Shown here: positions 26,065-36,400 of the stretch, piece after piece | Layout: every line of letters starts with the position of its first letter | How positions within the stretch are numbered: the first letter of the stretch is position 1 | Source: Streptomyces lincolnensis | GTDB lineage: Bacteria; Actinomycetota; Actinomycetes; Streptomycetales; Streptomycetaceae | Length of the DNA: 64,000 nt | Reading direction: 5' to 3' | Assembly: GCF_021173675.1 (NCBI RefSeq) | Contig: NZ_JAIHON010000001.1 | Coordinates: 558,001 to 622,000, forward strand | Notes under the pieces: model-generated | What the model was told of the DNA's origin: nothing | Databases searched by the model: none | The model's input: the letters and a program-made list of their open reading frames with translations, nothing else | Translations under genes and position numbers: made by a program

Positions 26065-27441
26065 TCAGGCCGCGGTCTCCGCCGGCTCCTGCCTGCCCCG
26101 CAGCCACACGTACACCGGAATCCCCGCGAACAGGAACAGCACGCCCTGGTACACCGCCGCGTATCCCGCGCCCGCGATCAGCCAGAAGGAGAAGGCGAAG
26201 GAGAGGGCGGCGACGAGGAGGTCGCGGATCAGGCCCGCCGGGCGGATGCGGGCGCGGCTGCCCTGGGCCAGCCAGTACAGCTGGGCGGCGGCCGAGAGCA
26301 GGTAGGGGACGCAGCCGGTGAAGGTGGTGATGAGGACCAGGACGCGGAACGTGGTGTCGGGGCCGGCCGTGTAGTTGAGGGCGATGAGGAGCGTGCCGAG
26401 GACGGCGACGGCCCAGACGCCGAAGCCGGGGACACCGCCCTTGCCGACCTTGGCGAAGGGGGCCGGGAAGAGGCCGTCGCGGGCGGCGGCGTAGGGCATC
26501 TGCGCGGCCATCAGGATCCAGCCGTTGAGGCAGCCGGTGATGGACGCGACGGCGACCAGGGCGATGGCGGTGCCGCCCCAGGTGCCGCCGGTCATGGCGT
26601 TGACCGCGTCGGCGAAGGGGGCGCCGGATTCGACCAGCTCGGCGTGCGGGACGAGGCCGAAGACGGCGACGATGCCGAGGATGTAGACGAGCGCGGAGGC
26701 CAGTGTGCCCAGCACGCTCGCGCGGCCGACGTTGCGCTCGGGGTCGCGGACCTCGCCCGCGCTGACGGCGGCGGACTCCACACCGAGGAAGCTGTAGAGG
26801 AGCAGGGCGGCGGAGGCGGCGAGGGCACCCGGGACGCTGTCGCCGGTGGCGTTGAACGGGCCGTAGTTGTCGGTGTCGATGAAGAACAGGCCGATGGTGG
26901 CGACCAGCAGCAGCGGTACGAACTTCAGGACCGTGGAGACGACCTGGACCGTCCCGACCCACCGCGTCCCGGCGAAGTTCGCGGCGGCCGGCAGCCACAG
27001 CGCGGCGAGCGCGACGAGCGCTTCGAGGGTGTGGTCGCCGTGCAGCGGGATCAGGACGTCGACGTAGCCGACGACCGCGACCGCGAGCGCGGCGATGCTG
27101 ACCCAGCACATCGTCCAGTACGACCAGGCCGACAGGAAGCCCGCGAAGGGGCCGAAGGCGTCGCGCGGGTAGACATAGAGGCCGCCGGTGACAGGGCTGC
27201 GGCGGGCCAGCTTGCCGAAGAGCAGGGCGAGCAGGACCGCGCCGACCGACAGGACGACGAAGGCGAGCAGGCTCACACCGCCGTACGGGGCGACGGTGGC
27301 GGGCAGCGCGAAGATGCCGCCGCCGATGATGTTGCCCATGACGAGGGCGGTGGCGGCGGCCAGGCCGAACGTGCGGCGGCGGGGGGCCGGTTCCGTCCCG
27401 GGCTCGGGCTCGGTGGCGTCTGTGGTGCTGGGGACGGTCAT
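26065..27441 (-). CDS. APC-family amino-acid permease/antiporter
   Basis: This 458-residue protein has about twelve membrane helices. The first helix reads ALVMGNIIGGGIFALPAT, the substrate-backbone-binding GxG motif of the APC superfamily, and FGKLARRSPVTGGLYVYPRDAFGPFAGFLSAWSYW follows as in basic amino-acid antiporters. It probably exchanges or imports an amino acid or polyamine. A hydrophilic N-terminus of about 22 residues precedes helix 1. It is divergent from the homocysteine methyltransferase gene, so a link to methionine or S-methylmethionine supply is possible but not shown. Confidence 0.88.
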   Translation of the reverse strand: MTVPSTTDATEPEPGTEPAPRRRTFGLAAATALVMGNIIGGGIFALPATVAPYGGVSLLAFVVLSVGAVLLALLFGKLARRSPVTGGLYVYPRDAFGPFAGFLSAWSYWTMCWVSIAALAVAVVGYVDVLIPLHGDHTLEALVALAALWLPAAANFAGTRWVGTVQVVSTVLKFVPLLLVATIGLFFIDTDNYGPFNATGDSVPGALAASAALLLYSFLGVESAAVSAGEVRDPERNVGRASVLGTLASALVYILGIVAVFGLVPHAELVESGAPFADAVNAMTGGTWGGTAIALVAVASITGCLNGWILMAAQMPYAAARDGLFPAPFAKVGKGGVPGFGVWAVAVLGTLLIALNYTAGPDTTFRVLVLITTFTGCVPYLLSAAAQLYWLAQGSRARIRPAGLIRDLLVAALSFAFSFWLIAGAGYAAVYQGVLFLFAGIPVYVWLRGRQEPAETAA

Positions 27442-27576
27442 GGCACTCTCGCGGGACGGAGGAGGGGCGGGGAGGTGCGTGATCGTATCCCGGCGGTCCA
27501 CATGCTGGGCGACCTGTTCATGAAGTGGACACAATCGGCTGGGGACCTCCGCCCCGTCTCGACTACCGTCGATTCC

Positions 27577-28497
27577 ATGACCAGCACCCTCACTCTCGCC
27601 GAAGCCCTGGCCGCCGGGACCGTCGTCCTCGACGGCGGGATGTCCAACCAGCTCGAATCGGCCGGACACGACCTGAGCGACGAGCTGTGGTCGGCACGGC
27701 TGCTCGCGGAACGGCCCGAGGCGATCACCGAAGCACACCTCGCCTACTACCTGGCGGGCGCGGACGTCGCGATCACCTCCAGTTACCAGGCCACCTTCGA
27801 GGGCTTCGCCAAGCGCGGGATCGGCCGCGAGAGGGCCGCCGAACTCCTCGGCCGGAGCGTGGAGTTGGCCCAGGAGGCGGCCGGGCGGGCTCGTGCGAAG
27901 GGCGTGACGCGCCCGCTGTACGCCGCCGCCTCGGTCGGACCGTACGGCGCGATGCTCGCCGACGGCTCCGAGTACCGCGGCCGGTACGGGCTGAGCGTGG
28001 CCGAGCTGGAGGCCTTCCACCGGCCGCGCGTGGAGGTGCTGGCCGCCGCCGGTCCCGACGCCCTGGCGCTGGAGACCGTCCCGGACGCCGACGAGGCCGA
28101 GGCACTGATGCGGGCGGTGCGCGGGCTGGGCGTGCCGGCCTGGCTGTCGTACTCCGTCGCCGGGGACCGCACCCGGGCCGGGCAGCCCCTGGAGGAGGCG
28201 TTCGCGCTCGCCGCCGACGTGGACGAGGTCGTCGCGGTCGGGGTGAACTGCTGTGTCCCCGAGGACGTGGACCGCGCGATCGAGATCGCCGCCCGGGTCA
28301 CCGGCAAGCCGGTCGTGGTCTACCCCAACAGCGGCGAGACCTGGGACGCCGAGGCCCGTGCCTGGACGGGCAGCTCCAGCTTCGCCCCCGAGGAGGTCCG
28401 GGGCTGGCGGGCGTCCGGCGCCCGGCTGATCGGCGGGTGCTGCCGGGTGGGGCCGGGGGCGATCACCTCGATCGCGGGAACGCTGGCGGCCGGATAA
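27577..28497 (+). CDS. mmuM: Homocysteine S-methyltransferase (MmuM type)
   Basis: This 306-residue cytoplasmic enzyme carries the family's zinc site: GVNCC near residue 223 and GGCCR near residue 290. Other hallmarks are VLDGGMSNQLE, TSSYQATFEGF, GPYGAMLADGSEYRG and LETVPDADEAEAL. It methylates homocysteine to methionine using S-methylmethionine or a similar sulfonium donor. The divergent permease 136 bases away might supply the donor. The short leader has no obvious riboswitch. Confidence 0.92.
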   Translation: MTSTLTLAEALAAGTVVLDGGMSNQLESAGHDLSDELWSARLLAERPEAITEAHLAYYLAGADVAITSSYQATFEGFAKRGIGRERAAELLGRSVELAQEAAGRARAKGVTRPLYAAASVGPYGAMLADGSEYRGRYGLSVAELEAFHRPRVEVLAAAGPDALALETVPDADEAEALMRAVRGLGVPAWLSYSVAGDRTRAGQPLEEAFALAADVDEVVAVGVNCCVPEDVDRAIEIAARVTGKPVVVYPNSGETWDAEARAWTGSSSFAPEEVRGWRASGARLIGGCCRVGPGAITSIAGTLAAG

Positions 28498-28535
28498 CGC
28501 TGCCGGTCGCTTCCTCCCGCTGCTAGCCTCCGCTC

Positions 28536-28549
28536 GGGAACCGGTTTCC
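28536..28549 (+). promoter_or_regulatory. LacI-type operator GGGAACCGGTTTCC
   Basis: This 14-base near-perfect palindrome with an AACCGGTT core lies 66 bases before the LacI gene at 28615, a normal autoregulatory position. The same core recurs at 41656-41667 and 41847-41860. Confidence 0.6.
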
Positions 28550-28614
28550 ATCCATGTTGCCGCAGTTCCCGAGGGGTGGGCGCAACCGGGCCCGGGAAGA
28601 GGGGCGAGGCAGGA

Positions 28615-29685
28615 ATGACCAGGAAGAGCGAGGACGTCGGCCGCAGCACGATCCGGGACGTGGCGGCCCGTGCCGGGGTGTCCGCGTCGACCGTGTCGCG
28701 CGTGCTCGGCGGGGTGTACCCGGTGAGCGCGGCGACCCGGACGCGGGTGATGCGGGCGGTGCGCGAGATGGACTACGTGGCCGACGCGCGGGCCAAGGCG
28801 GTCGCGGGGGTCGCCACCCCCACGCTGGCCTTCGTGCTGGAGGACATCACGGGGCCGTCGTTCGCGCTCATGGCGCACGGCGTGGAGCGCGAGGCGACCC
28901 GGCTCGGCCATCTCTGCCTGGTGTGCAGCACGGAGGGCGACGTCCGGCACGAGCTGGAGTTCGTCGAGATGATGCGGGCCCAGCGGGCCGCCGCCGTGAT
29001 CCTGGTGGGCGGGGCCGCCGACACCGCCGAGTACCGCGACCGGACCCGCCGGATGGCCGACTCGCTGGCCTCGGCGGGCTCGCGTCTGGTCCTGTGCGGC
29101 CGCCCGACGCTGGGCCCCGGGGCACCGGTCACGGTCATCGAGTACGACAACGAGGGCGGCGCCTACGCCCTGGTCGCGCACGTCCTGGCCCAGGGCCACC
29201 GGCGGGTGCTCTTCCTCGGCGGCAAGCCGGACCACACCACGGCCCAGGGCCGCGAGCGCGGCTACCTGGCGGCCCACCGCGCCCGCGGCCTGGAACCCGA
29301 CCCGGCGCTGCTGCGCCACGGCGACTTCACCCGCGACGCCGGCCACCGGCTGATGCGCGGCGCGCTGAAGGAGGGGCTGGACTTCACGGCCGTGGTGGCC
29401 GCCACCGACATGGTCGCCGCCGGTGCCCTGACCGCCCTGCACGAGGCGGGCCTGAGCGTCCCGGACGACGTCTCCCTGGCCGGGTACGACGACATCCCCT
29501 TCGCCCGCGACCTGCACCCCGCCCTGACGACGGTCCACGTCCCCTACGAGGAGCTGGGCCGCCTCGCCGTCCGCACCGCCCTGGGCCGCACCTCGGAGAC
29601 CCCCGACGAGCACCTGCTCCTCGGCACGCACGTGGTGGTGCGGGACTCGGTGGCGGCGGTGGGCGAGAGCGGGGCGCGTGCCTGA
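28615..29685 (+). CDS. LacI-family transcriptional regulator
   Basis: This 356-residue protein has an N-terminal HTH (STIRDVAARAGVSASTVSRVLGG, about residues 10-32), a hinge helix, and a periplasmic-binding-like sugar domain with YDNEGGAYALVAHVLAQGHRRV, TAQGRERGYLAAH and DDVSLAGYDDIPFARDLHPALTTVHVPYEELG. It is strikingly similar to the regulator at 43461, so the two are paralogs. The ATG at 28615 is the first with a good leader; an upstream in-frame start at 28576 is less likely. It probably represses sugar or uronide genes and itself. Confidence 0.9.
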   Translation: MTRKSEDVGRSTIRDVAARAGVSASTVSRVLGGVYPVSAATRTRVMRAVREMDYVADARAKAVAGVATPTLAFVLEDITGPSFALMAHGVEREATRLGHLCLVCSTEGDVRHELEFVEMMRAQRAAAVILVGGAADTAEYRDRTRRMADSLASAGSRLVLCGRPTLGPGAPVTVIEYDNEGGAYALVAHVLAQGHRRVLFLGGKPDHTTAQGRERGYLAAHRARGLEPDPALLRHGDFTRDAGHRLMRGALKEGLDFTAVVAATDMVAAGALTALHEAGLSVPDDVSLAGYDDIPFARDLHPALTTVHVPYEELGRLAVRTALGRTSETPDEHLLLGTHVVVRDSVAAVGESGARA

Positions 29686-29699
29686 AGCCGGGTCCTGTC

Positions 29700-29735
29700 C
29701 GACAATTCCCGGGAACGGCCGTGCCCGGGATGTCG
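29700..29735 (+). terminator. Hairpin after the LacI gene
   Basis: CGACAATTCCCGGG (29700-29713) pairs with CCCGGGATGTCG (29724-29735) apart from a small bulge. It starts 15 bases past the regulator stop and precedes the DHFR-fold gene. Confidence 0.55.
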
Positions 29736-29797
29736 ATCCGGGCCGGTCCTGTTCGACGCAAGGGTGAGAAAGGCCATCCACACGAGAGGTGAAGGCC

Positions 29798-30436
29798 ATG
29801 CCCAAGGTCCGCGTACACAACGTGACGATCTCCCTCGACGGCTTCATGACCGGCGAGAACCAGCGACTGGACGCCCCCTTCGGCGACGGGGTCGGCTGGG
29901 GGGACGAACTGCACAGCTGGTTCGTCGCGGCGTCGGAGGACGCCGCCGCGGGCAAGACCGGGATCGACGTCGACTTCTTCACCCGTGCCGATCAGAACGT
30001 CGGCGCCACGATCATGGGGCGGAACATGTTCGGGCCGCAGCGCGGGCCGTGGGAGGACGAGTCCTGGAAGGGCTGGTGGGGCGACAACCCGCCCTACCAC
30101 CACGACGTCTTCGTGCACACCCACCATCTGCGCCCGCCGCTGGAGATGGCCGGCGGGACGACGTTCCGCTTCACCGACGAGCCGGTGGAGACGGTGCTGC
30201 AACGGGCGTTCGACGCGGCGGACGGCAAGGACGTCCGGATCGGCGGCGGCGCCGCGGTCATCCAGCAGTATCTACGGGCCCGGCTGATCGACGAGATGCA
30301 CCTGGTGATCGCGCCGATGCTCATCGGGCGCGGGGAGCGGCTGCTGGACGACCTGGGCGACGGCGTCGAGGGCTACCGGGTGTCCGAGCTGGTGGGCTCA
30401 CCGGCGGTGACGCACGCGGTACTGGTCCGGCGCTGA
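29798..30436 (+). CDS. Dihydrofolate reductase-fold (RibD C-terminal) protein
   Basis: This 212-residue cytoplasmic protein begins VRVHNVTISLDGFMTG and continues with GATIMGRNMFGPQRGPW, VRIGGGAAVIQQYLRARLIDEMHLVIAPMLIGRGERLL, the pattern of RibD_C oxidoreductases. These proteins bind NADPH; most Streptomyces members have no known substrate. GAGAGGTGA precedes the ATG at 29798, which is preferred to a GTG nine bases upstream. It is convergent with the carboxylesterase gene. Confidence 0.88.
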   Translation: MPKVRVHNVTISLDGFMTGENQRLDAPFGDGVGWGDELHSWFVAASEDAAAGKTGIDVDFFTRADQNVGATIMGRNMFGPQRGPWEDESWKGWWGDNPPYHHDVFVHTHHLRPPLEMAGGTTFRFTDEPVETVLQRAFDAADGKDVRIGGGAAVIQQYLRARLIDEMHLVIAPMLIGRGERLLDDLGDGVEGYRVSELVGSPAVTHAVLVRR

Positions 30437-30474
30437 CCTCACTGACCCGGCTGACTCGGCCGACCTGCCGGAGC

Positions 30475-32058
30475 TCAGTGCCGCCGCACCGCGCCGGGCA
30501 GCCGCAACCGCCGTACCACCGACCGGAGTTCCGTTCCCCGCGCGGGCACGCTCTCCGGCAGGGGCACCATGGGCGGAGGTTCCACGGGCGCGGGGTCGGC
30601 GGCCCACAGGGCGAGTTCGGCGTCCCGGGGGCCGTGGGCGAGGTGGGGCGGCCCGTCGCCGAAGATCCGCACGGGGTGGGTGTCGTCCCAGTGCCGCCAG
30701 CCGGGATCGCCGTCCGCCGCGAACCGCACCCATGCCGAGTGCATCGCGTCGGCGAGGTCCTGCGGGGCACCCTGGCCGGCGAGCCGGGCGGACTCCGGGA
30801 CCTCGCCGGTGTCGAAGACGAAGCCCAGCTCCAGGGCGTGGCAGGAGCCGAGGTCGGGCAGCAGGGAGGGCCAGGCGAACTCGTAGACGTACGAGGTGTC
30901 GGGGCGGGCGTCGGCCAGGCGCTGGAGGGGGTCGCGCAGCAGATGGTCGGTGACCATCTGGCCGACGATCTCGGCGGTGCCGGACTCGGGGTGCAGGGCC
31001 CGGTAGCCGCGGACCACCTCGTGGCCGCAGTGGCAGCGGGCCATGGCACCGGCCAGCGCGACCGCGCCCAGCCGGTCGACGCGCTCAAGGAGCCCGCCCG
31101 GGACCAGCCACAGCCGGTACTCGTCGCGGGTCCAGCCCATCAGCACCGGGACGTCCCGGGCCGCCCCGCCGTCGACCAGGGCCTCAAGGGGATCGCGCGG
31201 CACGAGGTCGCCGTCGACGACGATCCCGAAGGCCGGGCCGCCGAGCACCGGGCTGCTGAGCCGGCCCACCTCGGCCTGGGTGCGCAGCAGCAGCTCGCGG
31301 TCGACCTCGGCGAAGGCGGCCGCGGTGGCCGGGATCTTCAGCCGGGCGGCCATGCGGCGCACCATCCGCCGCACCTTGTCGCGGTCGCCCGCCTCGGGCG
31401 GCCCGCTCTGCAGGACGGCCCGCCGGAACAGCCCCTGGGCCTGCGGAGCGGCCAGCAGGGCGCCGGCGCTGATGGCCCCGGCGGACTGCCCGGCCAGGGT
31501 GATCCGGTCGGGGTCCCCGCCGAAGGCCTCGACGGACGCGCGCACCCACTGCAGGGCGGCGAGCTGGTCGCGCAGGCCGGGATTGGCGGGGGCGTCCGGG
31601 AAGAGGCCGTAACCCTCCACGCCCAGGCGGTAGTTGACCGAGACGAAGACGACACCGTCGCGGGCGAAGGCCCGCCCGTCGTACACGGGCACGGCCGACG
31701 AGCCCCGGGTCAGGGCGCCGCCGTGCAGCCACACGAGAACCGGGAGCCGGGCCCCGGGGCCCGGCTCCGGCGTCCACACGTTCAGGTTGAGGCAGTCGTC
31801 GCCGGCCACCTCCGGGTCGGACAGGTACTGCGCGAAGGCGTCGGAGTACGGCGGTTTCGGCGCCGTCGGCCCGAAGGCCCCGGCGTCGCGCACGCCCTCC
31901 CAGGGCTCGGGCGGCACCGGCGGCCGGAACCTGCGGGGTCCGAAGGGCGGGGCGGCGTAGGGGATGCCCCGGAACACCGCCACGCCCTCCTCGTACCGGC
32001 CGCGTACGGCCCCGTAGGGGGTCCTGACCACCGGATCCGTCCGGTCCGCTGCCGTCAT
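30475..32058 (-). CDS. Type-B carboxylesterase
   Basis: This 527-residue alpha/beta hydrolase has the full type-B layout: VAVFRGIPYAAPPFGPRRFRPP, DDCLNLNVWTPE, the oxyanion loop WLHGGALTRGSS, FGGDPDRITLAGQSAGA with nucleophile Ser192, and a late Glu/His pair (HALELGFVF region). No signal peptide is seen, so it is cytoplasmic. It should hydrolyse carboxylic esters; acetyl or feruloyl groups imported with plant oligosaccharides are a context-based guess. The nucleophile elbow is GQSAG where eukaryotic relatives have GESAG. Confidence 0.9.
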   Translation of the reverse strand: MTAADRTDPVVRTPYGAVRGRYEEGVAVFRGIPYAAPPFGPRRFRPPVPPEPWEGVRDAGAFGPTAPKPPYSDAFAQYLSDPEVAGDDCLNLNVWTPEPGPGARLPVLVWLHGGALTRGSSAVPVYDGRAFARDGVVFVSVNYRLGVEGYGLFPDAPANPGLRDQLAALQWVRASVEAFGGDPDRITLAGQSAGAISAGALLAAPQAQGLFRRAVLQSGPPEAGDRDKVRRMVRRMAARLKIPATAAAFAEVDRELLLRTQAEVGRLSSPVLGGPAFGIVVDGDLVPRDPLEALVDGGAARDVPVLMGWTRDEYRLWLVPGGLLERVDRLGAVALAGAMARCHCGHEVVRGYRALHPESGTAEIVGQMVTDHLLRDPLQRLADARPDTSYVYEFAWPSLLPDLGSCHALELGFVFDTGEVPESARLAGQGAPQDLADAMHSAWVRFAADGDPGWRHWDDTHPVRIFGDGPPHLAHGPRDAELALWAADPAPVEPPPMVPLPESVPARGTELRSVVRRLRLPGAVRRH

Positions 32059-32197
32059 CTGCCCACCAGCCTCCCGTGCCGCGCTCGTGCACCGTGAACT
32101 TCAGAGCACCACAGGGTGGTCCGGTATTCCGGTGGCGAGCGCGGTTTTACGACTGTTTGGGGGAAGGGGTCACGGGCCGCGTCCGGCCGGTCACGCT

Positions 32198-33445
32198 CTA
32201 TTTGGCGAACATCAGGGTGCCGAAGCCGAGCTGGTCGAAGCCGCCGCTGGTGGTGCCGTAGTCCCCGCCTCCTCCCTCGGGGTCGATGGAGAAGCACATC
32301 TGGGAGATGTACTTGTCGTCCAGGCCGAGGCGCCGGTTGTAGTGGTAGTGGAGCATCGCCCACACCGGGCGGACCTGGCCGCGGGAGGCGGCGGAGATCA
32401 CGGTCTGGGAGGACTGGGCGCAGCTCTGGCCGGTGCCCCAGGTGTAGGTGGTGAAGGGCACGTCGTTGCCCAGGTTGTACTTGGCGACGTACTGGGCGGC
32501 CTTCATGAAGCGCCTGCCGTCGTACGAGTAGAGGTCGGTGCCCTGGTTCCAGGCCATCTCGCAGATCGCGCCCATCTGGCCCATGCCCATCATGGTGTGG
32601 CCCTGGTCGCGGCCGGACTCCTGCCACTGCCCGAGGGCGTAGCCGTCGGAGTCGGTGTAGAGGTACGGCACGGCGTGCGTGATCGAGCCGTTGCCCGCGC
32701 CGTTCTTGAAGTAGTTCACGGCCTGGTCGAACTTGGCGCCGTCCTGGTTGAGGATCCCGATGGCCAGGACGGAGGCCATGTTGCACAGGTCCCAGTTGGC
32801 CCAGTAGTTGGTGATGCAGGCGTCGTTGTGGCCGGTCAGGAACTGGTTGTTGAGCGGGTAGAAGACCTTGACCATCATCTGCTGGAAGGCGGCGAGGTCG
32901 AACCCGTCGTAGTCCCGCATCAGTTCGGCCGCGTTGGCGAACTCCCAGCCGTAGATGCCGGCGGCGAGGAAGCGGTCGGCGTTGCCGGTGATGGAGGTCA
33001 GGGTCCTGGCCCAGGCGTTGAGGATGTTGGCGGCGCACACGGCGTTCGCCTCGGTGCCGCCGACGCGCCAGCGCAGCGCGTTCTGGTAGGCGGCGGCGAT
33101 GTCGTTGAAGAGCAGGCCGTAGTTCTCTCCGGTGCCGCCGCGGATGATCGTGGCGGTGGCCCGGTTGGTCCAGGTGGACTGGGAGTGGGAGTTGGCGACC
33201 AGCTTGTTCCAGCCGGACAGCCAGGGGTCGTCGCCCGCGGCGACCCGTACCTTGGCGCGGTTGATGTCACCGGCGTTGTGCAGCATGCCGGGGTGGATCC
33301 AGGTCGAGGGGGCCGCGTTCGCCGAGGTGGCGGCGAACGCGGAGCCCAGTGCGACGGCGGCGCCGACACCGCCGACGGCCCGGAACAGGCCGCGGCGGGT
33401 CAACTCGGCCTGGTGGAGGTGCCGGTGGGGGGAAGTGCGGCTCAT
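32198..33445 (-). CDS. Alginate-lyase-family protein, secreted, single domain
   Basis: This 415-residue protein has a Tat leader (TRRGLFRAVGGVGAAVALGSA) and an alpha/alpha-toroid with WIHPGMLHNAGDI, NWDLCNMASVLAIGIL, GNGSITHAV, QESGRDQGHTMMGMGQM and AWNQGTDLYSYDGRRF. This is the Alginate_lyase (PF05426) architecture. Relatives include PL38-type glucuronan lyases, so the substrate may be alginate, glucuronan or another beta-1,4-polyuronide. The motifs are shared with the next, larger gene, so the two are paralogs. ATG 33445 has GGAG nine bases before; 33454 is an alternative. Confidence 0.85.
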   Translation of the reverse strand: MSRTSPHRHLHQAELTRRGLFRAVGGVGAAVALGSAFAATSANAAPSTWIHPGMLHNAGDINRAKVRVAAGDDPWLSGWNKLVANSHSQSTWTNRATATIIRGGTGENYGLLFNDIAAAYQNALRWRVGGTEANAVCAANILNAWARTLTSITGNADRFLAAGIYGWEFANAAELMRDYDGFDLAAFQQMMVKVFYPLNNQFLTGHNDACITNYWANWDLCNMASVLAIGILNQDGAKFDQAVNYFKNGAGNGSITHAVPYLYTDSDGYALGQWQESGRDQGHTMMGMGQMGAICEMAWNQGTDLYSYDGRRFMKAAQYVAKYNLGNDVPFTTYTWGTGQSCAQSSQTVISAASRGQVRPVWAMLHYHYNRRLGLDDKYISQMCFSIDPEGGGGDYGTTSGGFDQLGFGTLMFAK

Positions 33446-33474
33446 GCTGTGCATCTCCGTTTCCGTGGGGGGAA

Positions 33475-36400
33475 TCAGACGGGGGTGATGCTCACCTCTT
33501 CGAACTGAGCGGTGCCGAGGGCCAGCGGGCTGCGGGAGCAGACCACCAGACCCACGTGGTAGGGGGCGTCACCGAACCCGGGGACCTGGCCGGAGGCCAG
33601 GGCGGTCCAGGTGGTGCCCTCGTCGGTGGAGACCGCCGCGGCGAACGCGGTCCCGGTGCGCTTCAGCCGTAGCAGCAGGGGGAGTTGGACGGGTGTGGCG
33701 CCGGAGAAGGCGGAGGCGCCGGCCACGGTGGGCCGCAGCATCAGCTGCCCGGTGGTGCCTCCGGTGACGATCACTCCGGCGGCCTGGTCGAACGGCGACA
33801 GCGACTTGGCCATCAGCAGCCCCACGCGGTCGGCCGTGGCGCCGGTACGGGAGGCCAGCCGGGCGGTGACCTCGCAGTCGCCGGTGACGGGCCGCCGTAC
33901 GAACTGCCCGGTCATTCCCTGGTTGTTGACGCTCAGGTCCACGCCCGCGCCGCGCACGGTGAAGGTCCCCTCGGCGTACGAGGTGGAGCCGGGGGTGCGG
34001 ATCGCGACCACGCCGAGGGTCCCGAAGGCGCGCTCGTCGAGGACCACGTCACCGAGGTCGCCGTAGGTCCAGGGGATGGGCGGGGGTGTGCCGACGGTGA
34101 GGGCGAGCGTGCCGGTGCCCTCCCCCGCCGCGTTGCCCGCACCGGTGCGGACGGTGAACTCCCCCGTCCCGGTGGGCGTTCCGGAGATCAGGCCGGTGCG
34201 TCTGTCGACGCGCAGCCCGTCGGGCAGACCGTCGGCGGTGAACCGCACGGGCTCGTGCGAGCCGCGCAGCAGATGCCTGAAGGCGACCCCCTTGTTGGCG
34301 AACGCCGTGGCGGTGGAGGTCAGTTGAGGCATGTCCGGGGTCGGCATGACGGCGGAGGCGGACTCCGACAGCGGTCCGCGTCCGGAGGTGTTGGTCTTGG
34401 CGACGGCGTAGTGGTACGTCGTCCCGGGCGTGCCGGTGGCGTCGGTGTACTGGACGCGGGTGCCGGAGCCGACCGGGCCGATGCCCGTCGCGACCGTGAC
34501 GTACGGGCCGTCGGCGTCGGTGGCGCGCAGCACCTTGTACCGGGCGGACAGGTCCGGGTCGGTCCAGGCCAGCTCGACGGCGTCCGCGCCGCTGCTCGCC
34601 CTGAGGTCCCCGGCGGCGCGGGCCGGCTTGGGAACCGCCCAGACCTCGCCGCCGTACGCCGAGGTCACGCTGACGTTGTCGAAGGCGCCGGTGCCGGTCT
34701 CGGCGTACTCCTCGTCGACGCCGAGGCAGGAGGTGAGGACCAGTCCCGCGTAGGCGGTGCGGCCCAACGCGACCTCGGTGGTGCCGACTTCGGTCCAGCG
34801 GATGCCGTCCGGGGAGATGGCGCCGGTGCAGCGGCGGCCCCTGCGGGTCACCCGCACCCAGTACGGCGTGCGCAGCCGGTAGCCGTCGCCCGCGCCCTCG
34901 ACGTACGGCGCCTCCAGTGGGGTCGCCGACTCGGGCAGTGCGCCCAGGCCGGAGATCGGGAAGGCGGCGGACGTGGTGATCGCCTGCTGCTGGGAGGGCG
35001 GCACGGGGGTGCTGCCGGTGCCGGTGACGGCGGCCCCGGTGGCCGGGCGCCACGAGAACACACCGCTCCAGGTGTGCAGCGGCAGCCCTTGGATCAGCAT
35101 CGAGGCGTGCGCCGCGTCCGCGTCCAGGGAGGCCCGGACGGTGACGCCGATCTTGGAGTACTGCGAGCTGAGCGGCCACACGATCCGCGCGGTGACCGTG
35201 CCGTCGCCGGACAGGGGCAGGTGGACGAGACGGTGGGTGTCGGCGATGCCGGACGCCTCCAGCACGAACCGCTCCCCGTCGAACACGGCCGAGCCGGGGA
35301 TCCGCACCTGGCCCACATCCCGGGTCGCCCAGGGTTCGGGGAGACCGGCGGAGGCGGACGCGGGAGCCGAATCCCCGCTGCCGCCACGGGAGTTGGCGGC
35401 GCTGACGGTGTAGTGGTACGTCCGTCCCGGGTGGGCCCCGCGGTCCGTGTACGCCGGCTTGTCGAGGCCGGTGGCGATCTCCTCGTAGGGGCCCTCGGGC
35501 GCGGTGGCCCGGCGGACGCTGTACGTGCTCGCCCACGTGGCGGGCAGCCAGGCGACGGTGATGTCCTCGCCGGTGCCGACGGCCGTGACGCCGGCGGGGG
35601 CCGTGGGCACGGTCGGCGTGGGCGCCTCGGTGCCGGCGTAGGTGAAGGTGCCCCAGCTGGGCAGGTCGTCGTTGCTGCCCTCGACGAAGCGGGCGCCGCC
35701 GGTGCCGCGGAAGACGGCCGCCTTGGTGTACGGGGTGTCGAGGCCGCGGACGCCGGCGTAGTGGGCGTAGGCCATCTCGTAGATCGGGGGCAGGTTGCCG
35801 CGGACCTTCTCGGAGACGGTCGTCTTGATGTACTTGCCGGTGCGGTCCAGGTCGGGGGTGAAGGGGACGTCGCCGCCGAGGTTGTAGCGGGCCGCGTACT
35901 CGAAGTTGGCGAGGACGCGGTTCTCGTCGTAACCCCACAGGTCGACGCCCTGGTTCCAGGCGACCTGGGCGAGGTCGCCGGTGAGTCCGGCGGCGAGCTG
36001 CTCGTGGCCCTGGTCGCGGCCCGACTCCTGGCCCTGGCCGGCGTCGGTGACGATGCGGTGGGTGATGGAGCCGTTGCCCGCGCCGGCCGCGGCGAACCGC
36101 AGGGCGTCCTCGAAGAGGGTGGGCTGCTCGCAGAACACACCGATGGCGGCGATGGTCTGGAGGGCCGTCAGGTCCCAGTTGCCGTTGGCGTAGAGCATGT
36201 AGCCGGAGACCGCCGGATACCAGACGTCCAGGAAGGACCGCTCGCAGCGGGCGATGTCCGCCTCGGCCCAGCCGTCGTAGCCGGTGTGCCGCAGCAGCTC
36301 GGCCGCGTTGACGAACTTGAAGGCCTGCAGGCCCGCGCCGAGCGGTCCGTCGGCGCCGGTGACCATGGTCAGGGAGGCCGACCAGGCGTTGAGGATGTCG

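Noticed and set aside
26065..29982. Very long open frame (about 1300 codons) on the minus strand
   Set aside because: Only the first third (26065-27441) codes for the permease. The rest lies antisense to the methyltransferase and LacI genes and is low-complexity, an effect of high GC where stops are rare.
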